35,000 bases of DNA. Origin: Symbiodinium natans. Lineage: Eukaryota; Sar; Dinophyceae; Suessiales; Symbiodiniaceae. Location of the stretch: contig CAJNDS010002577.1 in assembly GCA_905221605.1 (NCBI GenBank), forward strand, positions 100,001-135,000. The letters are read 5' to 3'. Under the pieces are notes generated by a model. That model was not told the origin of the DNA. It made no database searches and saw only the letters and a program-made list of their open reading frames with translations. A program made the translations under genes and the position numbers. Shown piece by piece: positions 1-9,559 of the stretch. Each line of letters opens with the position of its first letter. Position 1 is the first letter of the stretch.

Positions 1-2970
1 GGGTACCCTATAACCACCCCATTCGGCCAATACGAAGTTGACAAAGGGCAGGGTTCAGGGTTTCCCTATAACCTGGACCATGAAGACGAAACTCGACATG
101 CAATTTAAAGGGCTCCTACGTACGCCTATGCAGGAGGGTTGCATGCAGGTGTATGTGGTTGTATGGCATTGCATGGGCTTTCGGAACCATGGGCACGAGT
201 GCACTAAAGAGGAGCCTTGGGAGTCGGAGCTCACGTGCTTGGGGAGCATATAAACCCGAAGCCCACACCTGAACCCATCAGCCCTCCCTATTTTCTAGAA
301 TGTGTCAGTCCAAGAGCCTACAGCTCGGTACAGCCTGTCAAGCTCGGGGTGGGCTGTGCTTCCCAAGCAAGGAGCAAGAAGGGCAAGGAAACACACTATG
401 TATGCAGTTCCTTGACCCTTGCGCTAAGTTACTAAGTGCGACAGGTCCTAAACCATACATAGACAATTCTATCCAACTCCATGAAAACCACGAGGGCCAC
501 AGCTTTCTTGTGTTTCCGGTGGTGGCCCGCTCGTGGGTTGCGATCCTCCAGCTTGAGATCTGCTAGTTTTTGGTGCAAAATTCCCTTGGGCTTCTCAATC
601 ATCATTGTCGGTGGGAGGTTCATCTTATTCAGGATCCACGAACACCCTTTCGGGCACGCAGATGGCAGAACAAGGAAGACAAGGCAAGCCTTGTGACCCA
701 GCATGTGTGACTCTCAGTAACAAAGAGCTAGGAAGCAAAATAAAACTCTTGACTCTTGACAAAGCCATATATAGGTCCTTAATTCAGCTGCATTAGACTG
801 ACAAGCAAGCAAGACATTGTGACTTGGAGAGACAAGAGCAGCAGCTGGATGGGATAAAGACAACGCCCTCGTTACCATAATTGGATGTTTGAGTGGGATA
901 AAGGCAATAAATTCACAGACAAGACACTGGATGTCAGACCCTTGTAAGCCAGAAACCATGTCGATTGCAGCTGTCTTCTGAATAGTCTTATGAGACAGGG
1001 TCTTTGTGGCAGATTTCTACTTGGTCTTGACCTGTGCGGATGGACACGCAAAGCACTTGCCAGTTGCCACTTTGCGCGCTCACTTCGCGTGCAGCGCACA
1101 CCCGCCCATGTGCCGTGTTGTGGTTTTGTGCGAGTCGCGCGCGCGCGCGCGCGCGCGCGTGCGAGTGCGAAACGTGCATGCTCACCTGTTTGCCAAAGGT
1201 ACTTAAATGCAGCCGGAGAGCGGATTGAGAAGGATTCTGCCCCATGAAGCTGCATCCTCTTTCCAGGGAAAACATACCTGCGCAGAGCTACTCTTGGACC
1301 TTTGTCGGGATATCTGGGGCACTGGCCATCTTAAAAAAACTAGTTAACTACTTGATGACCCAATGAAATGCTGTGCTTCGTTGCCTGAGTTTGCCATCAT
1401 GTCTACAAGTCAGGGCTTTGGAAATTTAGGGCTTGGATGGGCTGAGTGGTACGAAGGGTCTGGGCTTATGCCAGCTCGTGCACACGCTCCGCAACAGCTC
1501 CAGCTCTGGTTGTAAGGAACAGGAATCCTGCGGATGCTTTCGCACCTCAATCGCGGCCGGCTACAAGGTTCCTGCCAGGAGCTGTGATGAAAACTTGGAG
1601 GGTACAACCACTTCAAGTGTCACCAGTTGGTCCGACTGTCATGCCGAAATAGCTTTCCAAACATCAGCACCTACTCAACAAGTTCATTGGCGCCAGCATC
1701 GTTGCGACGTAAGCGTGAACAGGCGGAATATTTGATCCTAGTTTCCGGGAAGAAGTGGCCGATTCTCTGACGCGTCGCAAATGCACCGGCCGTAATCGTG
1801 ATCAAGGAGGTACAGGGACTCGGGAAAGTCGACCCGTTTATTGGGGGAGACGTGAAACCCCAATGAACGCAGGGGATTCAAGAAGTTGACGAAGTCGACT
1901 GCGAGATCCTTTCTCCCCATTGAACGCATGGATTGTACAGCTATGAAAAACAGGTAAAATCAGTACGAAAGCATCGAAATTACCAAGGAACGCTTGGGCT
2001 CAACATGCCTGAAAACATCATCCAACATGGTTGCTGAAGGACCTCCGCCCGAAAGAAACGCAAGCAAAGCATGGAGTCAAGCCTACCAAAAGGTACGAAG
2101 AATAGGCCGTTTAGCTAGGTCACATGTCAGGAGGAGAACTAACCATAGCTCATTCCACGTGTCATGGGCAGCGCACGGGTTGAATCCAAGCAAATTTTGC
2201 CTCTGCGAACGATACCCTGAACGATACCCGTACGATCTCTAACGATACCGCTCTTTTGCGATGGAAAGGCAACCCCTCAACCCCAAATGGCCTATGACAC
2301 AGAAGCGACATTGTCAACAGTTCCATGCATGAATGTTTCGCCCGAAGGAAACGCAGATTCAGTCGACTTCCTAAAAAGCTTCCAGTGATTTGCCTTATCA
2401 CAAGAAAAAAAGGTCAAATTTCCATGTTGCATGTTCTGAACGGCAACCTTTCAGAGTTTACCCCGGGAAAGTCGAGTGCAAAAAACCTCCCAATTTCTAT
2501 GCTGCCGCAAGTGCCTGGATACATTTCGAGCATTTCTCGTGGGTCGCGAGAAATTAAATTTGGCAGTGTTATGCGGTCTCAGCACTTCTCGCTTCAGCCA
2601 TACTAAGTGTACGCACTTTGCAGCACAAGGGCATGTCTACGACCTCTGGAACTAGACCCACAAAGATGCATCCGTGAAGACTGCTCGTAATCAGTTGAAA
2701 GGAAGTCGGACTAAGATTTGAAACCTTGGCACAACTGATGAGCTCTCATGCATCCATCGGCCTGATGGCCGAACTCGGATAATTTGCCACACCTTTTGGA
2801 TAATTGAGCAACTTGAAATGACCTAAGACTGCACACCCTGCCCGCAACCATGCTTTCTTCCCGGGGTCCAGGTAACAATGGCGACGACAAAGGCGATCAC
2901 GAAACCGGGAGCATTTTCCTGGAGCATTCAGAAGGTAGTTCTGGGTGTGGGGTTGCCTTGACTCGTTCCT
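1..2970. other. Stretch without a convincing gene
   Basis: I see no domain, no splice-linked reading frames and no RNA gene here. Open frames are at most about 130 codons and overlap on both strands. The longest, on the minus strand at about 872-1255, owes its length to the CG dinucleotide run it crosses. The stretch is mixed-composition intergenic sequence ending at the simple-repeat complex. Confidence 0.4.
1136..1159. repeat. (CG)12 dinucleotide microsatellite
   Basis: Twenty-four bases of uninterrupted alternating C and G, flanked by the related words GCGAGT and GTGCGAGTGCG. Alternating CG runs are the classic Z-DNA-prone sequence; whether it adopts that form here is inference. Confidence 0.95.
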
Positions 2971-2977
2971 AGGTGCC

Positions 2978-3028
<51 letters not shown>

Positions 3029-3073
3029 CAGTAGCAGTAGTGGTAGTGGTAGTGGTAGTGGTAGTGGTGGTCG

Positions 3074-3172
<99 letters not shown>

Positions 3173-3392
3173 TCGTCGTAGCAGTCGTCGGTAGTAGCAG
3201 TAGTAGCAGTAGTGGCAGTAGTAGCAGTAGTAGCAGTAGTAGCAGTAGTCGCAGTAGTCAGTAGTCGCAGTAGTCGCAGTAGTCGCAGTAGTCGCAGTAG
3301 TCGCAGTAGTCGCAGTCGTCACAGTAGTCGCAGTCGTCGCAGTAGTCGCAGTAGTCGCAGTAGTCGCAGTAGTCGCAGTAGTAGTAGTAGTT

Positions 3393-3430
<38 letters not shown>

Positions 3431-3466
3431 TATAGTAGAGTAGTAGCAGTAGTAGTAGTAGTTGTT

Positions 3467-3563
<97 letters not shown>

Positions 3564-3566
3564 GAG

Positions 3567-3855
3567 TAGTAGAGTACTAGAGTACTAGAGTAGTAGAGTA
3601 GTAGAGTAGTAGAGTAGTAGAGTAGTAGAGTAGTAGAGTAGTAGAGTAGTAGAGTAGTAGAGTAGTAGAGTAGTAGAGTAGTAGAGTAGTAGAGTAGTAG
3701 AGTAGTAGAGTAGTAGAGTAGTAGAGTAGTAGAGTAGTAGAGGAGTAGAGTAGTAGAGTAGTAGAGTAGTAGAGTAGTAGAGTAGTAGAGTAGTAGAGTA
3801 GTAGAGTAGTAGAGCAGTAGAGTAGTAGAGTAGTAAAGTAGTAGAGAAGTAGAGT
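3567..3855. repeat. Octamer array (AGAGTAGT)n
   Basis: A nearly perfect period-8 array of about 35 units, with a few single-base changes near 3740, 3814 and 3836-3848. The unit equals two TAG triplets plus an AG dinucleotide. Its reverse complement is the unit of the array at 4066-4386, so the two arrays form inverted arms. Confidence 0.95.
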
Positions 3856-4065
3856 ACTGTACTACTGTACTACTGTACTACTGTACTACTGTACTACTGT
3901 ACTACTGTACTACTGTACTACTGTACTACTGTACTACTGTACTACTGTACTCTACTGTACTGCTGTGCTACTGTACTGCTGTGCTGCTGTGCTACTGTGC
4001 TGCTGTCTACTGTACTACTGTACTACTGTACTACTGTACTACTGTACTACTGTACTACTACTACT
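3856..4065. repeat. Octamer array (CTACTGTA)n
   Basis: Period-8 array in the CTA orientation. The switch from the TAG to the CTA orientation happens at about 3855 through the palindrome GTAC. Units at about 3955-4010 drift to CTGCTGTG. Its reverse complement is the unit of the array at 4387-4865. Confidence 0.93.
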
Positions 4066-4386
4066 ACTGTACTACTACTACTACTCTACTACTCTACTAC
4101 TCTACTACTCTACTACTCTACTACTCTACTACTCTACTACTCTACTACTCTACTACTCTACTACTCTACTACTCTACTACTCTACTACTCTACTACTCTA
4201 CTACTCTACTACTCTACTACTCTACTACTCTACTACTCTACTACTCTACTACTCTACTACTCTACTACTCTACTACTCTACTACTCTACTACTTTACTAT
4301 TCTACTACTCTACTACTCTACTACTCTACTACTCTTCTACTCTTCTACTCTTCTACTCTTCTACTCTACTACTCTACTACTCTTTT
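4066..4386. repeat. Octamer array (CTACTCTA)n
   Basis: About 38 units, almost uniform until about 4290, then with CTTCTACT variants. It is the inverted counterpart of the AGAGTAGT array at 3567-3855. Confidence 0.95.
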
Positions 4387-4865
4387 ACAGTAGTACAGTA
4401 GTACAGTAGTACAGTAGTACAGTAGTACAGTAGTACAGTAGTACAGTAGTACAGTAGTACAGTAGTACAGTAGTACAGTAGTACAGTCGTACAGTCGTAC
4501 AGTCGTACAGTCGTACAGTCGTACAGTCGTACAGTCGTACAGTCGTACAGTCGTACAGTACAGTCGTACAGTAGTACAGTAGTACAGTAGTACAGTAGTA
4601 CAGTAGTACAGTAGTACAGTAGTACAGTAGTACAGTAGTACAGTAGTACAGTAGTACAGTAGTACAGTAGTACAGTAGTAAGTACAGTAGTAAGTACAGT
4701 AGTAACTACAGTAGTAACTACAGTAGTACAGTAGTACAGTAGTACAGTAGTACAGTAGTACAGTCGTACAGTAGTACAGTCGTACAGTAGTACAGTAGTA
4801 CAGTAGTACAGCAGTACAGTAGTACAGTAGTACAGCAGTACAGACAGTAGTACAGTAGTACAGTA
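4387..4865. repeat. Octamer array (CAGTAGTA)n with a CAGTCGTA block
   Basis: The orientation flips back to TAG at about 4387. Most units are CAGTAGTA. About nine consecutive units near 4487-4565 carry the same A-to-C change (CAGTCGTA), a clear sign of local unit homogenisation. Scattered AAGTA and AACTA insertions occur at about 4679-4715. Confidence 0.94.
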
Positions 4866-4880
4866 GTACAGAAATACAGC

Positions 4881-4922
<42 letters not shown>

Positions 4923-4932
4923 TGTTGTTGTT

Positions 4933-4978
<46 letters not shown>

Positions 4979-5215
4979 TAGTAGTAGTAGTAGTAGTAGC
5001 AGCAGCAGTAGCAGTAGCATTAGGAGTAGTAGCAGTAGCAGCAGCAGGAGGAGGAGTAGTAGTAGTAGTAGGAGTAGCAGGAGTAGCAGCAGTAGCAGCA
5101 GCACCACCACCAACAACAATAGGAGGAGGAATAGGAGGAGGAGGAGGAGGAGCTGAGGAGGAGGTAGAAGTAGGAGCAGGAGTAGGAGTAGTATAGCAGT
5201 ATGGCAGAGTAGCAG

Positions 5216-6690
5216 TGGCAAAGTAGCATTAGCTAACAGCTAGTTCAGACGTGGTTGCATCATTGCTGTTGCCGGTATGCTGCGACTAAGAAGGGTGCAT
5301 GCGGAGGAAACTGCTGTGCCAAACACGTGGTCCACGGCAAGCAACTAACCCGAACAATCTACCAGTGTCAAGCAGGCGCGTGGGGTTGTGCATCTACACG
5401 CAGCAGCTTTGCATGCTATGTATGCTGAACAAGCGATGACAAGGCTATGCTAGTACGAGAGACCAGAGATGAGTCGCAACAGCCGCAAGAGCCGCAGTTG
5501 CCAACTCTCGTGCCGGGAATGAAAATCATTAAGTTCAACACCGACCTCGATGAAGTAGGGCACACCGCTTCGGTACCAAGCATCTTGCATGCGCCTTCAG
5601 CAGATTTGGGAGTTTGAGTAACATAGAACCATCGCTCCTGAAGCTAAGTTGCAGATTTTCATATTTGTTGGAGAATAGGCTGAAGTTAAAGGTAGCAGGT
5701 TCCGACCTCAACAGCCCAACCTTAACAAGCGGCTTCTAGGTTAAGGGGGCTTTGGTGCAACCCTAAAGGCCCCACACTCTGTGCTCGATAGCTCTTGTTG
5801 TCGTGAGCAGCCCCCTGCAGTAGCTGACAGTGGTCTGAGGCTCACCAGAAGCCTGCACCCTTGTAGAACCCTTTCAGGGACCCGTGGTTTGGGAGGTTGG
5901 GCTGTTGAAGACGGGGTAGTCCTGAGGGCAGCAGGTCCAACAACTGATTTTCCGGAGTGCTCATGGGCATTGGCTGTAGAAAAGCCTCCGGCTAACTGGT
6001 TATGAAGTGGTTCTGGTGCCAGAAAATTGAAAATCCCCAATGGCGCTAGCCTCTTGACCCTGATCTGCAGATGGCCCCGAACCGAGACCCGAAGACTGTC
6101 CGGCTCCGGCTTCCTGACCTGGAGCCGAAAGGGTCTGACACTACACCCCTGAATGTCTGAACGTCGCATTGTGTAAATCGGGTGGAAATGCACCCTCCAA
6201 GAAGGGGGCCTCCAGTAAGACCGCTCCTTGGGCTTTGGGCGCGACCAAGGCGCCCTAGGCATTGGTGCTTTTGATGCTTCTGGCGTGCTTCGAAGGCTTT
6301 TGGGGTTGGTGGTTTAGGGCTTAGGGCTCTTCAGACTCTGAGCTTTCGCTTATCGAGCTTCAACTCTAAACTCCCAACAATTGAGAGAAATCCAAAAAAC
6401 GTTAGCCTCAGTAGCCTTCTTCGTCCAGCGCCCACATGAAAGCTCTACTTACATCCCCCTTTTGACCTCGTTCAGCTGCTCAGCACAATGCATCTATAAT
6501 ACATCAAACACCACTGCCCGCCCTCAATTCAGCAAAGCCCGCCATCGAAACCCGCAAAACTGAAGTCTCTCACCAGGCTCCCGGCCGCGGCGCTTTGCCC
6601 CTCCTTAAAACTCTGGGTGTTGGCTTTGCTTGGTATTAACTTTCCAGGATTGCATAAGAGGGCTTCCGGATCGAGCACAGCATAGTTGTA
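5216..6690. other. Stretch without a convincing gene
   Basis: The longest frame is a 173-codon minus-strand ORF at 5741-6262, rich in Arg, Pro and Ser, with no motif I recognise and no supporting splice pattern. A frame this long is expected about once in a window of this size. A telomere-like motif lies at about 6306-6326. A good 3' splice consensus (TATTAAC branch-like word, then TTTCCAG) at about 6632-6647 on the plus strand may belong to the gene that follows, but no exon in phase with it could be fixed. Confidence 0.35.
6306..6326. repeat. Degenerate telomere-like motif
   Basis: Two neighbouring units of the form TTTAGGGC and TTAGGGC on the plus strand, close to the TTTAGGG telomere repeat of plants and several alveolates. 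It is one of many such scattered remnants in the window. Confidence 0.5.
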
Positions 6691-6693
6691 TAG

Positions 6694-7326
6694 CTGCAAC
6701 AAATACGACAGTGGCCCAGCATCATCCGGACGGGAGGAATCAAAGGCTCGACTGCAGCTTTGCTTGGCCTAATGCCCGCCGAAAAACTTGACACAGTGAG
6801 CTTCTCCAAAAATGAAGTCAAGCAAATGCAGAGTGACAACTTCATTGACAAGCTTGCACGTGCGATTAGAACCGATGAATGGCAGTCACGGTCTGGGAAC
6901 GTTTCTCGCACCAACCAGCTCTGGTAGCCCAAACGGGAAAACGCGTCAGACAAGGCAACTGCCTGCCGACAAGCTGGAAGTGGTGCGGAATCACGCCCCA
7001 GCAACTAGCAGCGCGGGAGACAGCGGCTCAGGAAGTTTGGGTTCCCCTCGAGCAGCGATGGGCAAGGCATCTCTTGGCAAGAAAGAACATTGTCCGACGG
7101 CCTCCATAAACATTGTGGGCCACTGGACGCTAGCAAGGAGAGCATTCCTCCCAACCATCAGCTTTTTCTTCGCACCGGCGAACATTGCGCAAACGCTGCG
7201 CTCGACTCAAGAGATGACTTCCAGAAACTACATGCAGCATACTCGGTGCTGCTAGCAAAACGGGGAATTCCGCTGAGCGCCGCCAAAGAGAAAAGAGGCT
7301 TACCTGTTGTTTTCATTGTCCGCTAA
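6694..7326 (+). CDS. Unrecognised protein, candidate 3' two-exon gene end
   Basis: I do not recognise the protein. Frame 1 is open from just after a TAG at 6691-6693, where an intron boundary is likely, to about 6923. It reads like a charged soluble protein (around residues 30-60, an Asp-Asn-Phe-Ile-Asp-Lys-Leu stretch), and most codons begin with a purine. Two TAG stops at 6925 and 7006 are both removed by a GT-AG intron at 6924-7055 (GTAGCC to CTCGAGCAG). That joins TG to C in phase and continues the same frame to TAA at 7324. The upstream exons and the start are not identified. The minus strand is also partly open over 6636-7004 and carries a splice-donor-like AG|GTAAGC near 7304, so an antisense gene cannot be excluded. 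Confidence 0.38.
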
Positions 7327-8152
7327 GGTACGAAAGGGTATTGTGCACCCTGGAAAACTGTAACAGCCTTCAATTCAATAGCATAGTAAGAAGTACTTGC
7401 AGCATTTGGTGCATGAGCCCGTTAGGGCAGACACGTCTTCGCCGCAGGAACGCCGTCATAGCAGGGAACTTCGCCGTCCTGCCAAAGCATGCCAAAGCCC
7501 CTGAATTGCTCTGCTGGAAAAAATATGATTCGACGGGGCGTAAGAGCGGAAACTTCCGAGCATCGGAGTGCCGCAGTCCATCTGGTCAAGCTTGGCAAGA
7601 CAGAAAGGTTCATACATCCCCTGTCCCGCAACTGGCCATGTGGATCATGAACTAGGCCTCCTCACTGAACTGCCCAACGTTTAGGAAATCCACTCGACAT
7701 GGTCCGAACCTCTGAAAGCACGATTCAGTATGACTACAGTAAGAAGGGTTCAGTTGATTACAATCTGACAATAAGAATCAAAGAGGTCCTCCGCATCTGC
7801 CACTTGAAAGCCGCCAACTCCCACGCAGAACGCCGTTGAATCCTGTGAGACATCTGCACGAACGGTCCAGACAAGTCTCTGGCATGCCCAAGATTCACTG
7901 GATCTTTTCATTCTGCACTGGCAGGGGCCGATCGATTGACAGCCGAAGCTCACTCAGTGATGTGTAACACTGGCCAGCAAAAGGCTCAGGAGACCGAAGT
8001 CGAGAGGAGACAGGAGCCTTCTATAGTGACAGAGTGAGAAGGTGTGAAAAGTGAGTACTACCATAGTCCTCATATGTGCTCACTCACGCACTGGAATGGG
8101 CGCGGCCTCAAAAGTCAGTCCGTCAAATCATCCCTTCCCCCTAATACGAACG
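7327..8152. other. Stretch without a clear gene
   Basis: Short open frames occur on both strands, including one in frame 2 ending with a stop at about 7682 that follows several stops. They may be further exons or decayed sequence from the gene just upstream, but no GT-AG pair joins them in phase. No RNA gene is seen. Confidence 0.3.
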
Positions 8153-8237
8153 CCCCCCCTAATTTTAAACATTATTTTTCCCGGACCCTGCCGGCACCCA
8201 GGCCAATACTAAACCTGTTTGAGAATTAGGGGGGGGG
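8153..8237. repeat. Small inverted-repeat element (hairpin or MITE-like)
   Basis: The left arm at 8153-8171 starts with seven C, then TAATTTTAAACA. The right arm at 8216-8237 is its reverse complement with about two differences, TGTTTGAGAATTA followed by nine G. The arms flank about 44 bases. A related partial copy of the left arm and interior starts at the C run at 8322 (CGTAATTTCGAACATTTTTC), and the start of the arm is echoed at about 8136-8151 (CCCCCTAATACGAAC). It resembles a tiny non-autonomous element, but I see no target-site duplication. Confidence 0.5.
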
Positions 8238-8368
8238 AGGGGTCTTCGCCCATGAGTTGTGCCATTAAAGTTTCAGGGTTTAGGGCTCTTAGAGGATTCA
8301 AGGCTTTGGGGTTTTAAATTTCCCCCCCCCCCCCCGTAATTTCGAACATTTTTCAGGCAAATTTGGCC

Positions 8369-8627
8369 GGGGGGGGGGGGAGGGGGGGGGGGAGGGGGGG
8401 GGGGAGGGGGGGGGGGAGGGGGGGGGGGAGGGGGGGGGGGGGGGGGAGGGGGGGGGGAGGGGGGGGGGAGGGGGGGGGGAGGAAGGGGGGGGAGGGGGGG
8501 AAGGGGGGGGAGGAAGGGGGGGGAGGGATGGGGAGGGGGGAGAGGGGGGGGGGGGGAGGGGGAGGGGGGGAGGGGGGGGGAGGGGGGGGGAGGGGGGGGG
8601 GGGGGAGGGGGGGGGGAGGAAGGAAAG
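8369..8627. repeat. G-rich homopurine tract
   Basis: About 260 bases made almost entirely of G runs of 5 to 18 separated by single A or AA, with only one T. It starts directly after the partial inverted-repeat element copy whose C run is at 8322-8335. The glycine-rich and proline-rich open frames across it come from composition. Such tracts can form G-quadruplex or triplex DNA, and assembly length here is probably unreliable. Confidence 0.95.
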
Positions 8628-9559
8628 TGTACTGCCATCAAGCGAGGGAGGTGGTGAAGTAGAGTGCCAAATTTGAAGATAAGACGCAAATCAATGGCTT
8701 TGCTGCCGAAAACGATCTTTGGTGAGAGTCCAGTCATATCCAGCCTATGGTGCCCCTAAATGCGCGCGGAGTTTCTCAGACACACTTCCGCCACAGCCTA
8801 GACCGTTCGACTTGTACCTCCATGCAAGACCATGAAATCGGTAACACAGGCAGCCGGTGCCATGTTACTCTGAAGGAGGTGTATCAGTGGAATTCTCGAG
8901 TTTCAAGGACTAAGTGACTACGGCCAAGGATAGATGTAGGAATGGCTTTGGGATCGCAAACAGACATGTTCAGTCGCACGTACAATGAAATCTTAAACTT
9001 GTATGTTCCTGTTGCATGCGTGGGAAAACCACCAGCAGCTTTACTTTTGCAACAGCGTCTCCCAAATCAGTCTTGCTCGTGGTTCACACACATCTTTCTT
9101 AGACCTTGTGAGCAGTACTCAATTATTCAGACCGGCGCTCGACACAAGTCATCTGCATGTCTTGAACCGTACGCTTTCTATTCTGTCCTTGTCCCTTGCA
9201 GCCACTAAACCTCTAACCCTAAAATTCTAAAAACGTTCGCATCATGTAGGGCCTCACGAAATGCCTCGGGAAGTGCTGGCTGGCTCCTTGGATGCCCCAC
9301 TAAGCTTGCTTGTAGCTCAATGGCTTTTGTTAAACTGTGTTGTTGGCAGTTCAGTAGGGGACTGTTGCGTGTTTGAGCTGTATATTTGGCATGATGATAG
9401 CGCAGTATCGTGCAACCTTCAAAATATGCGAACCCAAGCGCTACAACTCGGTCATGACCTAAAATGCACGCCCTGTCCAATGAACACCCGTTCAATCCTC
9501 TTCAAGCCCTTTCGATACAAATATGCCTTTGTAGCCATAAGATGTATTTCCGCCATACA
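8628..9559. other. Stretch without a convincing gene
   Basis: Only short frames, at most about 120 codons, overlapping on both strands. A telomere-like run of CTAAACC, CTAACCC and TAAAATT words lies at about 9207-9232. Nothing else is recognised. Confidence 0.35.

Larger units (their letters stand above)
2978..5215. repeat. 2.2-kb composite simple-sequence complex
   Basis: The whole interval is built from TAG-type triplets and octamers derived from them. In order: TAG triplets with CAG and TGG interruptions, a pure TCG/CGT block at about 3122-3171, mixed AGTAGC and AGTAGTCGC units, more TAG triplets, then four octamer arrays, TAG triplets again with a short GTT patch at about 4920-4935, and finally degenerate AGC, AGG and ACC triplets. 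Long open frames cross it on both strands, giving poly-Ser, poly-Val, poly-Leu and Leu-Tyr-Thr repeats. They are consequences of period 3 (or of period 8 cycling through all frames without stops) and are not called as genes. Confidence 0.97.

Noticed and set aside
2928-5229. Long open frames of 70-170 codons across the TAG-type arrays (poly-Thr, poly-Ser, poly-Val, poly-Leu, Leu-Tyr-Ser-Thr)
   Set aside because: Several frames on both strands are open at once because the units lack stops in those frames. Composition explains them without any gene.
5741-6262. 173-codon minus-strand open frame
   Set aside because: No domain, no splice support, and about one frame of this length is expected by chance in the window.
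6636-7304. Antisense (minus) gene with donor AG|GTAAGC at 7304 and a 123-codon exon ending at 6636
   Set aside because: The splice phase does not join the long frame, its codon pattern is weaker than the plus frame, and it overlaps the better plus model. Kept only as an alternative.
8273-8737. Proline-rich (minus) and glycine-rich (plus) frames over the G tract
   Set aside because: Direct products of G-run and C-run composition; no flanking exon or start is supported.
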